Positions 11,230 through 21,023 of a DNA stretch of 64,000 nt are shown one piece after another (position 1 is the stretch's first letter; each line of letters begins with the position of its first letter). The stretch is from Desulfobacula sp. (GTDB taxonomy: Bacteria > Desulfobacterota > Desulfobacteria > Desulfobacterales > Desulfobacteraceae). The position numbers and the translations under genes were made by a program. Under the pieces are notes generated by a model. The model worked only from the letters and a program-made list of their open reading frames with translations, was not told the DNA's origin and searched no databases. The stretch is taken from assembly GCA_023701135.1 (NCBI GenBank), contig JAMPXP010000004.1, positions 124,001-188,000 on the forward strand, in the 5' to 3' direction.

Positions 11230-14094
11230 CTAACTGATTTTGATTAAATCCGCTATCTTTGGTTTTGCAAACCCGGTTGCCTCATTTTTTCCCCCGGTTA
11301 TAAGAACCACCAATTCACTCACATATTCTTTTAACTGTTCGGCCTGGGTGCTCATTTCTTCGGCGGCCGAGGCGGATTCTTCGGCATTGGATGCATTCTG
11401 CTGGACCACCTGGTCCATCTGGGTGATGGCCAGGGTTATTTGTTCAATGCCGTTGGTCTGCTCTTTGGAAGCGCCTGAAATCTCCGAAATCAGTGCGCCG
11501 ACCCTGGCCGCATTTTCCGCCACTTTTACAAAGGCCTCATTGGTGGAAGCCACAAGGGCTGATCCGTCACTGACCTTTTTCACCGTGCCTTCAATGAGCT
11601 GGGCCGTGTCTTTGGCAGCGGTGGCGGCCCGTATGGCCAGATTTCTGACCTCATCGGCCACAACTGCAAAACCGGCCCCGGCTTCTCCGGCTCTGGCTGC
11701 TTCAACAGCGGCGTTCAAAGCCAACAGGTTGGTCTGAAATGCGATTTCATCAATCGTTTTGATGATCTTGGAGGTTTCTTCGCTGGCATTTGAAATTTCC
11801 CGCATGGATTGAGTCAACTGTCCCATGGACGCATTGGCGGTCTGTACCACCTGGTTGGCGTCCTTCATGAGACTGTCTGCGTTCAAGGCATTTTCTGCAT
11901 TGCGCTTGGTCATGGAGGACATTTCTTCCATGGAGGAAGAGGTTTCTTCAATGGAGGCGGCCTGCTGGGATGCCCCTTCGGCCATGGACTGGCTGGCGGA
12001 AGACACCTGGCCCGAGGCCGAAGCGACCTGGGCAGAACCCTCGTTCAGGCCTTTTATGATCCCATGAATGGGGTTTGAAATCCCCCGTGAAATAAAGAAA
12101 GACAAAAGGCTTCCACTGATGATGGAGATGAGGATCAAGGCCATCAGGGCCATATCCGCTTCTTTCATCATGCTGTCGGCCAGAAGTTCGGCATTATGGG
12201 ACAGGCCTGCGCCGATGGAAGCGACCTCCTGAAGCAGGGCTGAGGTTTCCGAGGTCAGTTTTGAGACTTCCGCCTCATCTTTAATGACTCTTGACAGCAA
12301 TGCCTGATAATCTTTCAGGCCCTGTTCCAGGGTTATCAGGAGTTTCTTTTCCTTTTCGCTTTCAAGCTCCGGGGCAATGATCTTCAGCACTTCTTTTAAT
12401 CGGCTTAGATAGCCTGCCATGGCCTCAACCCGATCCGCATGTTTATCCAGCAGGAATTCGGTTTCTGCCTGGGATAATTTCAATGCAACCACTTCCGCTT
12501 CACTGAGATATCTTATAAGAGATGCCTGCCGTTTGACGGCAGCTTTATCCGTGCCTTTTTTTTCAAGGGCGGAAAGCTCGGATTCATGATGGAGGATCAT
12601 TTCTTCCAGGGCTTTGTCAAATTTTTCACTAATTTCATCAACCTTTTCTTTGCCTTCTTCGATTTCATGATAGGCAGACACCATTTTTTCAAATTCTTTT
12701 GTATAAAGGGAAACCTTGGACTCCATGTCTGCTATCATTTTAAGCTGATCTGCATCCAGACGGCCTTGGGTATTCAGAACCACAAAATCCGTTTTGAATT
12801 CTTCCAGCAATTTTTTGATTTCCTGGACCTGTTTCTCCCCATAGGCTTTATTCTCAATCCCGTGGAGGAGGAAACCGGCTTGAAACGCTTCTGTTTCACT
12901 CGCCATCATATCCAGATCCAGAAAGGCTGCTTCCTGGTGGGCAGCCATACTTGTCCGGTCCAGATAAAGATATCCCCCCAGGCCCAGAATAACGGCCAGC
13001 GCTACGAGGACGCCATAGCTGGTGTATAATTTCATGTTCAGACCGAACCGGGTAAATATGCCGCTGACAAATACAAACGCAACAATGCAGGCCGAAACCG
13101 AAAGAAGGATAACAAAGGTCCAGAAAAGGCTTGAAAGCCCGGGTGTGATTTTATGAAACTCGGTTTCAGCCTTATGGCTGAGCCAGTCGGTTTTCAACAA
13201 GGTCAGGGTATCGCTATCAATAAGAGAGAGGGGCACTTCCTTACCGGAACCGATTTCAGCTTTATGACCCTCCATTGACCCCTGGGAATCTGCATTTCCA
13301 TGAGCCCCTTCTTCCCCGTGGCCACCACCGGCCATGGCCTGCATCTCACGGTCGGGATTTTTTTCTACCCGGCTTAAAATCTCAGCCACCGGCGCTTCCG
13401 GCATCCATTCCAACTTTCCGGTTCCCACATCATAAATGGCGCCTAGAATTTTTGCCTTTTTCTGGTGGACAATATCCCGGACTGCCGGACTTTTCATGAA
13501 CAGGTCTTCAATGCCCTGCCAGACGTTCTCTTCAATGGCATGGGGAATAATATCATCCCCTTGAACAGATGGATAAAGCAACGCAGCCCGCTGAACCGCC
13601 GGAATGATATTGTCCACCAGGGGCGGGATATTGATTTCCAGGGCGTGGCCTTTGCCGTGAAGGGCATGGGTCACTGCGGTGACGGCCCCGCACTGGGTAT
13701 GCCCCAGCACCACCAGCACAGGGGTATTGACATGAGCCAGGCCATATTCAATAGACCCGGCTTCATCCGTATCCACCACATTGCCGGCCACACGGACAAT
13801 AAACAGATCCATGACACCGGCATCAAATATCGTTTCCACCGGCACCCGTGAATCAGAGCAGGAGATGATGGTGGCATAGGCATGGTCGCCCTGGTTTTCC
13901 TTCCCGGCCTGGTTCAGGCGGCCGATATCCGAATGGGGATGAAGTGATTTCCCTTGTATAAACCTGGCGTTGCCCTCGGTGAGAAGTTGAATGACCTGAT
14001 CCGGTGACGGCTTTTGGGCAGCATCTGAATTCAACACTGTGCACAGGCAGCTTAAAAGCACCATGATCATGATCAGAACGCTTTTTTGTTTCAT
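11230..14094 (-). CDS. Chemoreceptor with N-terminal periplasmic beta-carbonic anhydrase
   Basis: This 954-residue fusion is given a start at 14094 rather than the track's 14127, because AGGAGA precedes this ATG and a clean signal peptide then begins ([14 protein letters not shown], cleavage near SDAAQ). The first domain (about 30-225) is a beta-carbonic anhydrase. The zinc ligands and Asp-Arg dyad are intact: SCSDSRVP (Cys79, Asp81, Arg83) and GHTQCG (His132, Cys135). A membrane segment near residue 335, a second that begins like a normal MCP ([18 protein letters not shown]), a roughly 260-residue helical periplasmic domain, a third membrane segment, HAMP and the methyl-accepting/signalling domain follow. 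The order implies a periplasmic carbonic anhydrase anchored to a full chemoreceptor. Sensing of CO2, bicarbonate or pH is inferred. Confidence 0.92.
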   Translation of the reverse strand: MKQKSVLIMIMVLLSCLCTVLNSDAAQKPSPDQVIQLLTEGNARFIQGKSLHPHSDIGRLNQAGKENQGDHAYATIISCSDSRVPVETIFDAGVMDLFIVRVAGNVVDTDEAGSIEYGLAHVNTPVLVVLGHTQCGAVTAVTHALHGKGHALEINIPPLVDNIIPAVQRAALLYPSVQGDDIIPHAIEENVWQGIEDLFMKSPAVRDIVHQKKAKILGAIYDVGTGKLEWMPEAPVAEILSRVEKNPDREMQAMAGGGHGEEGAHGNADSQGSMEGHKAEIGSGKEVPLSLIDSDTLTLLKTDWLSHKAETEFHKITPGLSSLFWTFVILLSVSACIVAFVFVSGIFTRFGLNMKLYTSYGVLVALAVILGLGGYLYLDRTSMAAHQEAAFLDLDMMASETEAFQAGFLLHGIENKAYGEKQVQEIKKLLEEFKTDFVVLNTQGRLDADQLKMIADMESKVSLYTKEFEKMVSAYHEIEEGKEKVDEISEKFDKALEEMILHHESELSALEKKGTDKAAVKRQASLIRYLSEAEVVALKLSQAETEFLLDKHADRVEAMAGYLSRLKEVLKIIAPELESEKEKKLLITLEQGLKDYQALLSRVIKDEAEVSKLTSETSALLQEVASIGAGLSHNAELLADSMMKEADMALMALILISIISGSLLSFFISRGISNPIHGIIKGLNEGSAQVASASGQVSSASQSMAEGASQQAASIEETSSSMEEMSSMTKRNAENALNADSLMKDANQVVQTANASMGQLTQSMREISNASEETSKIIKTIDEIAFQTNLLALNAAVEAARAGEAGAGFAVVADEVRNLAIRAATAAKDTAQLIEGTVKKVSDGSALVASTNEAFVKVAENAARVGALISEISGASKEQTNGIEQITLAITQMDQVVQQNASNAEESASAAEEMSTQAEQLKEYVSELVVLITGGKNEATGFAKPKIADLIKIS

Positions 14095-14123
14095 CTTCAG
14101 TCTCCTAAAAATTTTCGAAATTT

Positions 14124-15977
14124 TCATTCTCCCAAAAGGAGAACCCCTGATCCTGCTTTGTTTTTTTGTCCCGTCACCATGACCACAAGCTCATCCACAT
14201 ATTCTTTCAACTGTTCGGCCTGGGCGCTCATTTCTTCGGCGGCCGAGGCGGATTCTTCGGCATTGGCCGCATTCTGCTGGACCACCTGATCCATTTCCGT
14301 AATGGCAAGGTTCACCTGTTCAATGCCCTTGGACTGTTCCGTGGAGGCCTGGGCGATTTCCGCCACCAGGGCGCCCACCTTGCCCGCGCTTTCCGCCACC
14401 TTCATAAAGGCCTCGTTGGTGGAAGCCACAAGGACTGATCCGTCACTGACCTTTTTCACCGTGCCTTCGATGAGCCGGGCCGTGTCTTTGGCGGCCGTGG
14501 CAGCCCGTATGGCCAGGTTTCTGACCTCATCGGCCACCACGGCAAAACCGGCTCCGGCTTCTCCGGCCCGGGCTGCTTCAACGGCAGCGTTCAAGGCCAG
14601 CAGGTTGGTCTGAAAGGCGATTTCATCTATGGTTTTAATAATTTTGGACGTTTCTTCACTGGCTTTGGAGATTTCCTGCATGGATCGGGTCAACTGACCC
14701 ATGGATGTGTTGGCGGTCTGTACCACCTGGTTGGCGTCCTTCATGAGGCTGTCTGCGTTCAAGGCATTTTCTGCATTGCGTTTGGTCATGGAGGACATTT
14801 CTTCCATGGAGGAAGAGGTTTCTTCAATGGAGGCGGCCTGCTGGGATGCCCCTTCGGCCATGGACTGGCCGGCCGAAGACACTTGACTTGAGGCCGAAGC
14901 CACCTGGTCGGCCCCTTCGCTCATGCCCGAAGAGATCCGGGTCAGGGTTTGGCTGATGCCCCGGGCAATAAAAAAACCCAGGGTCATGGCCAGCACCACC
15001 CCGGCAATGGCGGCAACAGCGGAAAAAAGCTCTAGAAAAACGGCCTGGGAATGGGCCGCCGTGACTTCCTCCGCCGCTGCCGCCTGGTTGATCTCCACAA
15101 TCTTGTCCAACAATTCATTGGCTTTTCTCTGGGTCTGGGTCACCGGCCCCAGGAGCTGGTCCCGGGCCTGTTCCGAAAGAACAATCGCCTCATCAACAAT
15201 CCGGGCCATGGTTTCAAAGGACCGGAACACCTCCTGCATGGCCGGCGCCATCTCCCGGGTATAAATACCGATCTCTTCTCCGGTGCCCTTTTCCCAGGCG
15301 TCTTTAATCTTTTTAACCGATCCGTGGAATCTCTGGTGGGGGTCCTGCATGGCCTTGATGGCAGCGGCCAGGTCCGGATTATCGGTTTTAAAATCAATCA
15401 TCCACTTTCCTGCATTACAGACGGTATGGTCTTCACCCCCTTCAAACATCTTATTCATATTCATCAGGGTCAAGACCCTTTCAAGAATCCGGTAATGATC
15501 CTTGGTAAAGGATTCCACCCTTCGGCCCAGGGCCGTGGGATCACTCATGCCGAGGTCTTCCCATTGCTTCATGAGTTCCATGAATTTATTGTTTTCCGCT
15601 CTCCAGGCAACCCAGGCCGGAACAAAGGCTTTCCACACCACTGCCTCTTCCGGGGTCTGGGGAAGCGGTTCATAGACCTTCCAGGCCGCTTCATAAATCT
15701 GCCTGGATTCGGCCAGGTTCCTGCGCTGACGTTCTCTGACGTCACCGGAAAGCCCCGGGATGGCCAGGGTCCTCATGGTTCCCCGGATGGCTTCAGCCTC
15801 CCCCTTGATCACGAGGAGGCTGTCAATGCTGGGCAGGCGGACTGCCCCGATCTCCTGCACGGCTTTTTCTCCCTTGACTGCCCCGTAATATCCGATGACT
15901 CCCAGTACCAGGGTGATCAAGGCCACCGACAAAAATCCCAGAAATAATTTGGTTCCCAGTTTCATATTACGGAACAT
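14124..15977 (-). CDS. Methyl-accepting chemotaxis protein with periplasmic CZB-like zinc motif
   Basis: This 617-residue MCP has a membrane segment at about 11-31, a helical periplasmic domain of some 290 residues, a second membrane segment near 315-340 ([16 protein letters not shown]), HAMP and a signalling domain. The periplasmic part contains a pattern matching the CZB zinc-binding domain: His161, then CNAGKW with Cys187, then DPHQRFH with His214 and His218. CZB domains usually lie at the cytoplasmic C terminus, so a periplasmic copy is less common. The ligand could be zinc or a thiol-reactive oxidant such as hypochlorous acid, by analogy with known CZB proteins. The signalling half is almost identical to those of the two flanking MCPs. 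The start is the ATG 11 bases after the previous stop. Confidence 0.92.
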   Translation of the reverse strand: MFRNMKLGTKLFLGFLSVALITLVLGVIGYYGAVKGEKAVQEIGAVRLPSIDSLLVIKGEAEAIRGTMRTLAIPGLSGDVRERQRRNLAESRQIYEAAWKVYEPLPQTPEEAVVWKAFVPAWVAWRAENNKFMELMKQWEDLGMSDPTALGRRVESFTKDHYRILERVLTLMNMNKMFEGGEDHTVCNAGKWMIDFKTDNPDLAAAIKAMQDPHQRFHGSVKKIKDAWEKGTGEEIGIYTREMAPAMQEVFRSFETMARIVDEAIVLSEQARDQLLGPVTQTQRKANELLDKIVEINQAAAAEEVTAAHSQAVFLELFSAVAAIAGVVLAMTLGFFIARGISQTLTRISSGMSEGADQVASASSQVSSAGQSMAEGASQQAASIEETSSSMEEMSSMTKRNAENALNADSLMKDANQVVQTANTSMGQLTRSMQEISKASEETSKIIKTIDEIAFQTNLLALNAAVEAARAGEAGAGFAVVADEVRNLAIRAATAAKDTARLIEGTVKKVSDGSVLVASTNEAFMKVAESAGKVGALVAEIAQASTEQSKGIEQVNLAITEMDQVVQQNAANAEESASAAEEMSAQAEQLKEYVDELVVMVTGQKNKAGSGVLLLGE

Positions 15978-15988
15978 GGTCTTCTCCT

Positions 15989-18001
15989 TTAAAAGTCCTT
16001 GAAACTCTCATCATCATCAAAGGGGATGACCTGATCAGGCCGGACTTCATTGGCTTTGTGGGCCAGCAGCGGCTTTTTCGCCTTTGAGACGGCCTTGGGT
16101 TTTGATGATATCGTCTTCATGGGGTGGTGGATAGTGTGAACCGCCTTGGAATGGCCGGCTTCATTTTTCTTGCCCGTCACCAGAACCACCAGTTCATCCA
16201 CATATTCTTTCAACTGCTCGGCCTGGGCGCTCATTTCTTCGGCCGCAGAAGCAGATTCTTCGGCATTGGCCGCATTCTGCTGAACCACCTTGTCCATTTC
16301 CGTGATGGCGATATTCACCTGATCAATGCCGTTGGACTGTTCCTTGGAAGCCTGGGCGATTTCCGCCACCAGGGTCCCCACCTTGCCCGAGCTTTCCGCG
16401 ACTTTGGTAAAGGCCTCGTTGGTGGTGGATACCAGATGGGACCCGTCATTGACCTTTTTCACGGTGCCTTCGATGAGCTGGGCCGTATCTTTGGCAGCAG
16501 TGGCAGCCCTCATGGCCAGGTTTCTGACCTCATCGGCCACCACAGCAAACCCTGCCCCGGCTTCCCCGGCCCGGGCTGCTTCAACGGCGGCATTCAGGGC
16601 CAGCAGATTGGTCTGGAAGGCGATTTCATCAATGGTTTTGATGATCTTGGAGGTTTCCTCGCTGGCCTTGGAAATTTCCTGCATGGATTGGGTCAACTGG
16701 CCCATGGAAGTGTTGGCCGTGGTCACCACATGGTTGGCATCCTTCATGAGGCCGTCGGCATTGCCGGCGTTTTCAGCATTGCGTTTGGTCATGGAGGACA
16801 TTTCTTCCATGGAGGACGAGGTTTCCTCAATGGAGGCGGCCTGCTGGGAAGCGCCCTCGGCCATGGACTGGCTGGAGGAAGACACCTGGCCAGAGGCCGA
16901 GGCCACCTGGCCCGCCCCTTCGTTCAAGCCGGCGATGATGCGATTGATGGGAACGGTAATGCTGCGGGTGATAAAGAAGGCCAGCACAATACCAATGATG
17001 AGGGCGGCAATGAGCCCGATGATCATGATGAAGGAAGCAGTGGAGAGGGCGGACACGGCGGCCTTGGCAATCCGGTCGGCGGCCTCGGCGCCGGCTTCGG
17101 CGGTTTCCTTGCAGGCCTCAATGACCTCCTGGCCAGTCTGGGTTCTCTTGACTGCAATGGCCTGGTTTTCCAGCCAGAAGTTTAAAAAATCCGTCATCCC
17201 TTGTTTATAGGCAGCGCCGGCGGCCCGGATGTCCTCAATCTGTTTCAGGTTGGCGGCGGCCCGGGTGGTTTTCTGGAGTTCATTCAGTGTTTCTTCTATC
17301 TTTGGGAAGACCAACATGGCTGTCTTCATGACCTCCGGGTCTCTCGTGGCCTGGGACCTGAAATTGCCGATGCGGGCCTCATTACCGAAATCAATGACCT
17401 CATTGACCAGGTTGATCTTGTTCAGCCGCTCGATGAGCATGGCTTCCTTTTTACCGGCATCCTCGTTGGCGCCAACTTCTCGTTTAAAGGCCTCATTCTG
17501 GCTCACCAGAAAATCATTACAATTTTTCATGTATTTGCCGGCCATTTCATTCATGCGTTTTCTTTCTTCAGCCAATTTTCCAATGATATCTTTGGTCTGC
17601 TCGGAAATGGACTTGTATTCGGTATAGGCCTTGGTGGCCTTTTCAAGCTGGCCCTTCAGAGCCTTCAGATTGGGGGAGGCGGCTTCCAGTTTTTTTGCCT
17701 TTTCAAGGGCTGCTTCCACGGCCGCCATTTCCGTTAAAGCTTTCTTGTGAAAATCTTCATCTTCTGTAAAGGCATATCCCCGCATTTCATACATGACCCG
17801 GTTGGATGCGCCCCGCAGCTCGTTGGCCACCTCCACCTCAGGCACATATTCATGGGCCAGCATGGCACTCTGGGTCTCCACCCCGCCCATTTTGACAATG
17901 GCCATGAGGCCCAGCGCACAGGCAATAATGATAAGACAGGCAAACCCCAAAGAAATTTTCATTCCCAGACTTAAACTTTTCATTTTTTCTCCTATATTCA
18001 T
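15989..18001 (-). CDS. Methyl-accepting chemotaxis protein, HBM-like sensor, pentapeptide-like tail
   Basis: This is a 670-residue MCP. An N-terminal membrane segment ([21 protein letters not shown]) is followed by about 285 residues of periplasmic helices rich in Lys, Glu and Ala. The pattern resembles the helical bimodular (HBM) sensor family ([20 protein letters not shown]). A second membrane segment ([22 protein letters not shown]), HAMP and the signalling domain with [20 protein letters not shown] follow. Unlike its two neighbours it carries a flexible basic C-terminal linker ending SFKDF. That fits the aromatic-x-x-aromatic pentapeptide used to dock CheR/CheB. It lies 15 bases after cheW in the same operon. 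The ligand is unknown. Confidence 0.93.
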   Translation of the reverse strand: MNIGEKMKSLSLGMKISLGFACLIIIACALGLMAIVKMGGVETQSAMLAHEYVPEVEVANELRGASNRVMYEMRGYAFTEDEDFHKKALTEMAAVEAALEKAKKLEAASPNLKALKGQLEKATKAYTEYKSISEQTKDIIGKLAEERKRMNEMAGKYMKNCNDFLVSQNEAFKREVGANEDAGKKEAMLIERLNKINLVNEVIDFGNEARIGNFRSQATRDPEVMKTAMLVFPKIEETLNELQKTTRAAANLKQIEDIRAAGAAYKQGMTDFLNFWLENQAIAVKRTQTGQEVIEACKETAEAGAEAADRIAKAAVSALSTASFIMIIGLIAALIIGIVLAFFITRSITVPINRIIAGLNEGAGQVASASGQVSSSSQSMAEGASQQAASIEETSSSMEEMSSMTKRNAENAGNADGLMKDANHVVTTANTSMGQLTQSMQEISKASEETSKIIKTIDEIAFQTNLLALNAAVEAARAGEAGAGFAVVADEVRNLAMRAATAAKDTAQLIEGTVKKVNDGSHLVSTTNEAFTKVAESSGKVGTLVAEIAQASKEQSNGIDQVNIAITEMDKVVQQNAANAEESASAAEEMSAQAEQLKEYVDELVVLVTGKKNEAGHSKAVHTIHHPMKTISSKPKAVSKAKKPLLAHKANEVRPDQVIPFDDDESFKDF

Positions 18002-18016
18002 AAAAATTTAAAGATA

Positions 18017-18529
18017 TTATGACACTTGCTCGATTTCCGTTATTTCTTCACCGGACAAGACCCGGTCGATATTGAGAAGGATCTTGACCCCGCCGTCCCG
18101 TTTGGCCATGCCCAGGATATAATCGTGTTTCAACTGGGTTCCGAATTTGGGGGTCTCTTCAATCTCTTCTTCCCTGATATTCAGGACTTCGGACACGGAA
18201 TCCACCACTATGCCCAGAAGAATGGTGGCGGCATCGGAATCGATTTCCACCACAATGATGCAGGTCCTTTCCGTATAGGCAATGGCCTCCATCTCAAATT
18301 TGGTCCTCAGGTCCAGCACCGGGATGACCTTGCCCCTGAGGTTCACCACCCCTTTTACAAAAGCCGGGGTCCTTGGAACCGATGTGATGGGCATCATGCC
18401 GATGATTTCCTTGACCTTGAGGATACCGATGCCGTATTCTTCCTTTTCCAGCGAAAAGGTCAGATACTTGCCGGTTTTGATGGTCGTGGCCTTGATGGCC
18501 TGATCCATGGTTGTCCTTTCGTCTGCCAT
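18017..18529 (-). CDS. cheW: Chemotaxis coupling protein CheW
   Basis: CheW (170 residues) couples receptors to CheA. The SH3-like double-barrel core is clear: YLTFSLEKEEYGIGILKVKEI, TSVPRTPAFVKGVVNLRGKVIPVLDLR, and TCIIVVEI. It has a slightly extended N terminus. It is the first recognised chemotaxis gene of the operon, followed after 15 bases by the first of three MCPs. The start at 18529 is preceded by an AGGAGG-type site. Confidence 0.96.
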   Translation of the reverse strand: MADERTTMDQAIKATTIKTGKYLTFSLEKEEYGIGILKVKEIIGMMPITSVPRTPAFVKGVVNLRGKVIPVLDLRTKFEMEAIAYTERTCIIVVEIDSDAATILLGIVVDSVSEVLNIREEEIEETPKFGTQLKHDYILGMAKRDGGVKILLNIDRVLSGEEITEIEQVS

Positions 18530-18550
18530 TTTTGTTTCCTCCTTGATGAA

Positions 18551-18976
18551 TTATGGGTGGGGTTTTTTCTCACCCTCTGTCTGTCTGTATATCTTTTTGA
18601 CCATTTTTTTCAGAACCAAAAAAACATCCTTCAGATCGTTCCGGACATAATCAATATATCGTGGGTAAAGGGATAGGGCCCGATTCATGGTGTCTGTTTC
18701 CGAGTTCGGCAAAATCAATATCACGGGCCGGTTTACCAGCAGGTCCCGGAAGGGCAGAATCCGGGCCAGATCGCTGGAAGAGGCGGCCAGGATCAGGATG
18801 ATCCGCTGATCAAATCCCGGCTCCACAACAGCCTTGGAAAATTCCTTTGCCTTTGAATGGATGCTGATCTCGGAAGGATGGAACAATCGCTCCGCAAAGC
18901 CGAGGATCTCCTCATGCTTTTTCCCCTTTTGCGTTGAAAAGAATATAAACCTGACCGGATGTATATTTTTCATCAT
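18551..18976 (-). CDS. Small receiver-like (pseudo-receiver) protein of unknown function
   Basis: I do not recognise a named family. The frame is open to a TTG at 19042, but the first ATG codons give a start near 18976 (141 residues), and neither has a convincing ribosome binding site. The alternation of hydrophobic strands (FIFFST, IILILAASS, PVILILP, IDYVR) with helices, ending in a helix that begins DLKDVFLVLKKM, looks like a response-regulator fold. The acidic pocket and phospho-Asp are missing, so phosphorylation is unlikely. It lies 21 bases before cheW and may feed into the same signalling complex. No predicted partner is visible in the sequence. Confidence 0.6.
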   Translation of the reverse strand: MMKNIHPVRFIFFSTQKGKKHEEILGFAERLFHPSEISIHSKAKEFSKAVVEPGFDQRIILILAASSSDLARILPFRDLLVNRPVILILPNSETDTMNRALSLYPRYIDYVRNDLKDVFLVLKKMVKKIYRQTEGEKKPHP

Positions 18977-19138
18977 GTTTTGACCCGTAACGTGCAATGC
19001 TGGAATGCTGTTCAGACAGGGCAATACAATTTGCGTGCCCAAGGCGAAAAGGAGGCGAAGTGATAAAATTTAATTTATAAGATCAATATGTTATCTTCTA
19101 AATTCAAGAAAACTGCAAAACAAAATTGAATAATCTTA

Positions 19139-19175
19139 TCTCGAAAATGATACGGCATTCGTATCGTTTTCGAGA
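19139..19175. repeat. 16-bp near-perfect inverted repeat between regulator and che operon
   Basis: The arms TCTCGAAAATGATACG and CGTATCGTTTTCGAGA are complementary at 15 of 16 positions around a 5-base loop (GCATT). It lies 38 bases past the stop of the sigma-54 regulator and about 160 bases before the first gene of the chemotaxis operon, both on the minus strand. No T-run follows on the minus strand, which weakens the terminator reading. It could be a terminator without a U-tract or a dimeric operator for the che promoter. Confidence 0.6.
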
Positions 19176-19213
19176 CAAATCTCACATCCGATACACCGGG
19201 CCGGGCCAAGCTC

Positions 19214-20617
19214 TCAAGAAGTCTGAAGGGTCTTTAATTTCCGGTAGAGAACCGCCCTGGAGATCCCGGATATCCGGCACATGGCTTCGATATCTCCGCC
19301 GGCCCGTGAATAAAGGGTTTCCATATATTCCTGTTCCGTCCTGGCAATGGCCTCCCGAAAGGAAGGCAGGGGCTGCCGGGGATCGGATATGGGGGTTAGG
19401 ATTTCTTTTCCCGGCGTATTTTTTGTAAACGCGGCCCGGGTAACCCTGGACCGGATCTTTGAAGGCAGGTGATAGGCAAAGAGGATTCGTTCCGACGGGG
19501 TGGAGGCGATGCAGGTTTCCATGGTATTGACCAGTTCCCGGACATTTCCGGGCCAGTCATATTTTTCAAGGGTTTCCAGAAAATCATCGGACAATTCTTT
19601 TAATTCAGTATTCTGCTGCCGGCAGAAAATGTCCGTATAATGGAATGCGATTTCCCGGATATCCGAACGCCTGTGCCGAAGGGGCGGCAGTTCCAGGGAA
19701 AAGGATTTCAGCCGGTACAAAAGGTCATTCCTGAATTTTTTTTCCGCGGCCATCTGTTCAATATTTTTATTGGTTGCGGAAATGACCCGGAAATCGCTGT
19801 GGATTTCCTCTTCACTGCCCACGGGCCTGAATTTTTTTTCCTGGAGCACCCTTAAAAAAGACCCCTGGATGGATTCGGGCAATTCCCCCACCTCATCCAG
19901 GAAGAGGGTTCCCCCGTGGGCCAGGAGGGCCAGCCCGTTTCTTTTCCGGTCAGCCCCGGTGAAAGCGCCTTTTTCATGGCCGAAAAGCACGCTTTCTATA
20001 AAATTTTCCGACAATATGCTGCAATCCACCACAATGAAGGCGCCCTTGGCCCTGGCGCTGTTTTCATGGATGGCTTTGGCAAAAAGCTCTTTTCCCGTTC
20101 CCGTTTCCCCGGTCAACAGCACATGGGCGTCGGTCCTGGCTATCCTGGATACCTTTTTCAGGCAGTCCTGCAAGGCTCTGCCGGACCCGATGATGGCATG
20201 GGCGTGAAGCGACAGGAGGGGTTCGGACCGCTGTTTCTGCTTCCGGTATTCCAGGGCCCTCAGGATCTGAAGTTTAATGGCCTTGGAAGAAGCGGGTTTC
20301 TGAATATAGTCCCAGGCCCCGTTTTCAATGGCCAGTTCAGCCCCGTCAGGGTCGGAAAAAGCCGTCAGGATAATAATCTGGGGGGGGTCAGGAATTCCGG
20401 AAATATATTCTATGGCGTCAAGACCACTGCCGTCGGGAAGGTTCACATCCAAAAGAACCAGATCCACATCCAGGGTATTGATTTTTTCCATTCCCCGGGT
20501 CAGGGTCAGGGCATGGTCTGCTTCAAGGCCGAGGCTTTCAATGATCCGGGTAAGGGTGATGACCACCCCTTCATCATCATCAATGATCAGTATTCTTGCT
20601 TTTGTCGGGTCTGCCAT
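19214..20617 (-). CDS. NtrC-family sigma-54-dependent response regulator
   Basis: This 467-residue protein has three domains. The receiver (RILIIDDDEG, phospho-Asp in LVLLDVNLPDGSG) is followed by an AAA+ sigma-54 interaction domain with Walker A GETGTGKELF, the GAFTGA loop in HEKGAFTGADRKR, and Walker B GGTLFLDEVGELP. The last domain is a Fis-type helix-turn-helix (AMCRISGISRAVLYRKLKTL). It should activate sigma-54 promoters when phosphorylated. Its kinase partner is not adjacent. It is upstream of, and co-oriented with, the chemotaxis genes and could control them. A 400-base intergenic region precedes it. Confidence 0.95.
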   Translation of the reverse strand: MADPTKARILIIDDDEGVVITLTRIIESLGLEADHALTLTRGMEKINTLDVDLVLLDVNLPDGSGLDAIEYISGIPDPPQIIILTAFSDPDGAELAIENGAWDYIQKPASSKAIKLQILRALEYRKQKQRSEPLLSLHAHAIIGSGRALQDCLKKVSRIARTDAHVLLTGETGTGKELFAKAIHENSARAKGAFIVVDCSILSENFIESVLFGHEKGAFTGADRKRNGLALLAHGGTLFLDEVGELPESIQGSFLRVLQEKKFRPVGSEEEIHSDFRVISATNKNIEQMAAEKKFRNDLLYRLKSFSLELPPLRHRRSDIREIAFHYTDIFCRQQNTELKELSDDFLETLEKYDWPGNVRELVNTMETCIASTPSERILFAYHLPSKIRSRVTRAAFTKNTPGKEILTPISDPRQPLPSFREAIARTEQEYMETLYSRAGGDIEAMCRISGISRAVLYRKLKTLQTS

Positions 20618-20745
20618 GCGGTACTTAATTTATTATTTTATCCAAAGGGAAACCTGAAATTGGAAAGACTCTACAATATCCCGCCCGTCAAGGCAAATCT
20701 TTTTTTCTAACGGCCATGCCCTTGCGGGCACAACAAAATATGAAA

Positions 20746-20795
20746 GTTATGAGTATTGAGAGTGGCATAAGTTCTCACAACTCAATACTCATAAC
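20746..20795. repeat. 15-bp perfect inverted repeat in intergenic region
   Basis: GTTATGAGTATTGAG and CTCAATACTCATAAC are perfectly complementary over 15 bases, separated by 20 bases. The flanks (TATGAAAG before, CTTTCACATA after) extend the symmetry imperfectly. It lies in the 406-base gap between the divergent sigma-54 regulator (minus) and the carboxyltransferase operon (plus). It could be a long hairpin, a regulator site or the remnant of a small transposable repeat. Apart from this and the GntR-type promoter, I see nothing else in the gap. Confidence 0.65.
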
Positions 20796-20903
20796 GCACA
20801 CCTTTCACATAAAAATCCTATGGTATCCCCAGACCCGTGTCAAGGCGGATACCGGCTCTGCCGATCCTGCTAGAACCGAATCGCCTTTTTTCAAAATATG
20901 TTC

Positions 20904-20934
20904 TTGACACGATACAATTGTATACAGTATACAA
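20904..20934 (+). promoter_or_regulatory. Sigma-70 promoter with GntR-type operator (site 1)
   Basis: TTGACA (20904-20909) is followed after 18 bases by TATACA as a -10 element. A perfect palindrome, TTGTATACAGTATACAA (20918-20934), covers the -10. It contains two GTATAC hexamers 7 bases apart. An overlapping palindrome, ATACAATTGTAT, lies just upstream. The same TTGACA-to-GTATAC geometry recurs at 48004 and 50587. It drives the carboxyltransferase/acyl-CoA dehydrogenase pair. The likely repressor is the FadR-type GntR protein at 51868. Confidence 0.78.
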
Positions 20935-21023
20935 CAACTAAAAATCCGTCATGAAAACCTAATAAAATTCATTAGTTCATGACCCCATGAAAGCGCCGTT
21001 AATATGAGAATAAAGGATATATC

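Noticed and set aside
16124-17185. 353-residue glycine-rich plus ORF
   Set aside because: Antisense of an MCP. Similar shadows appear opposite all three receptor genes because their DNA is shared.
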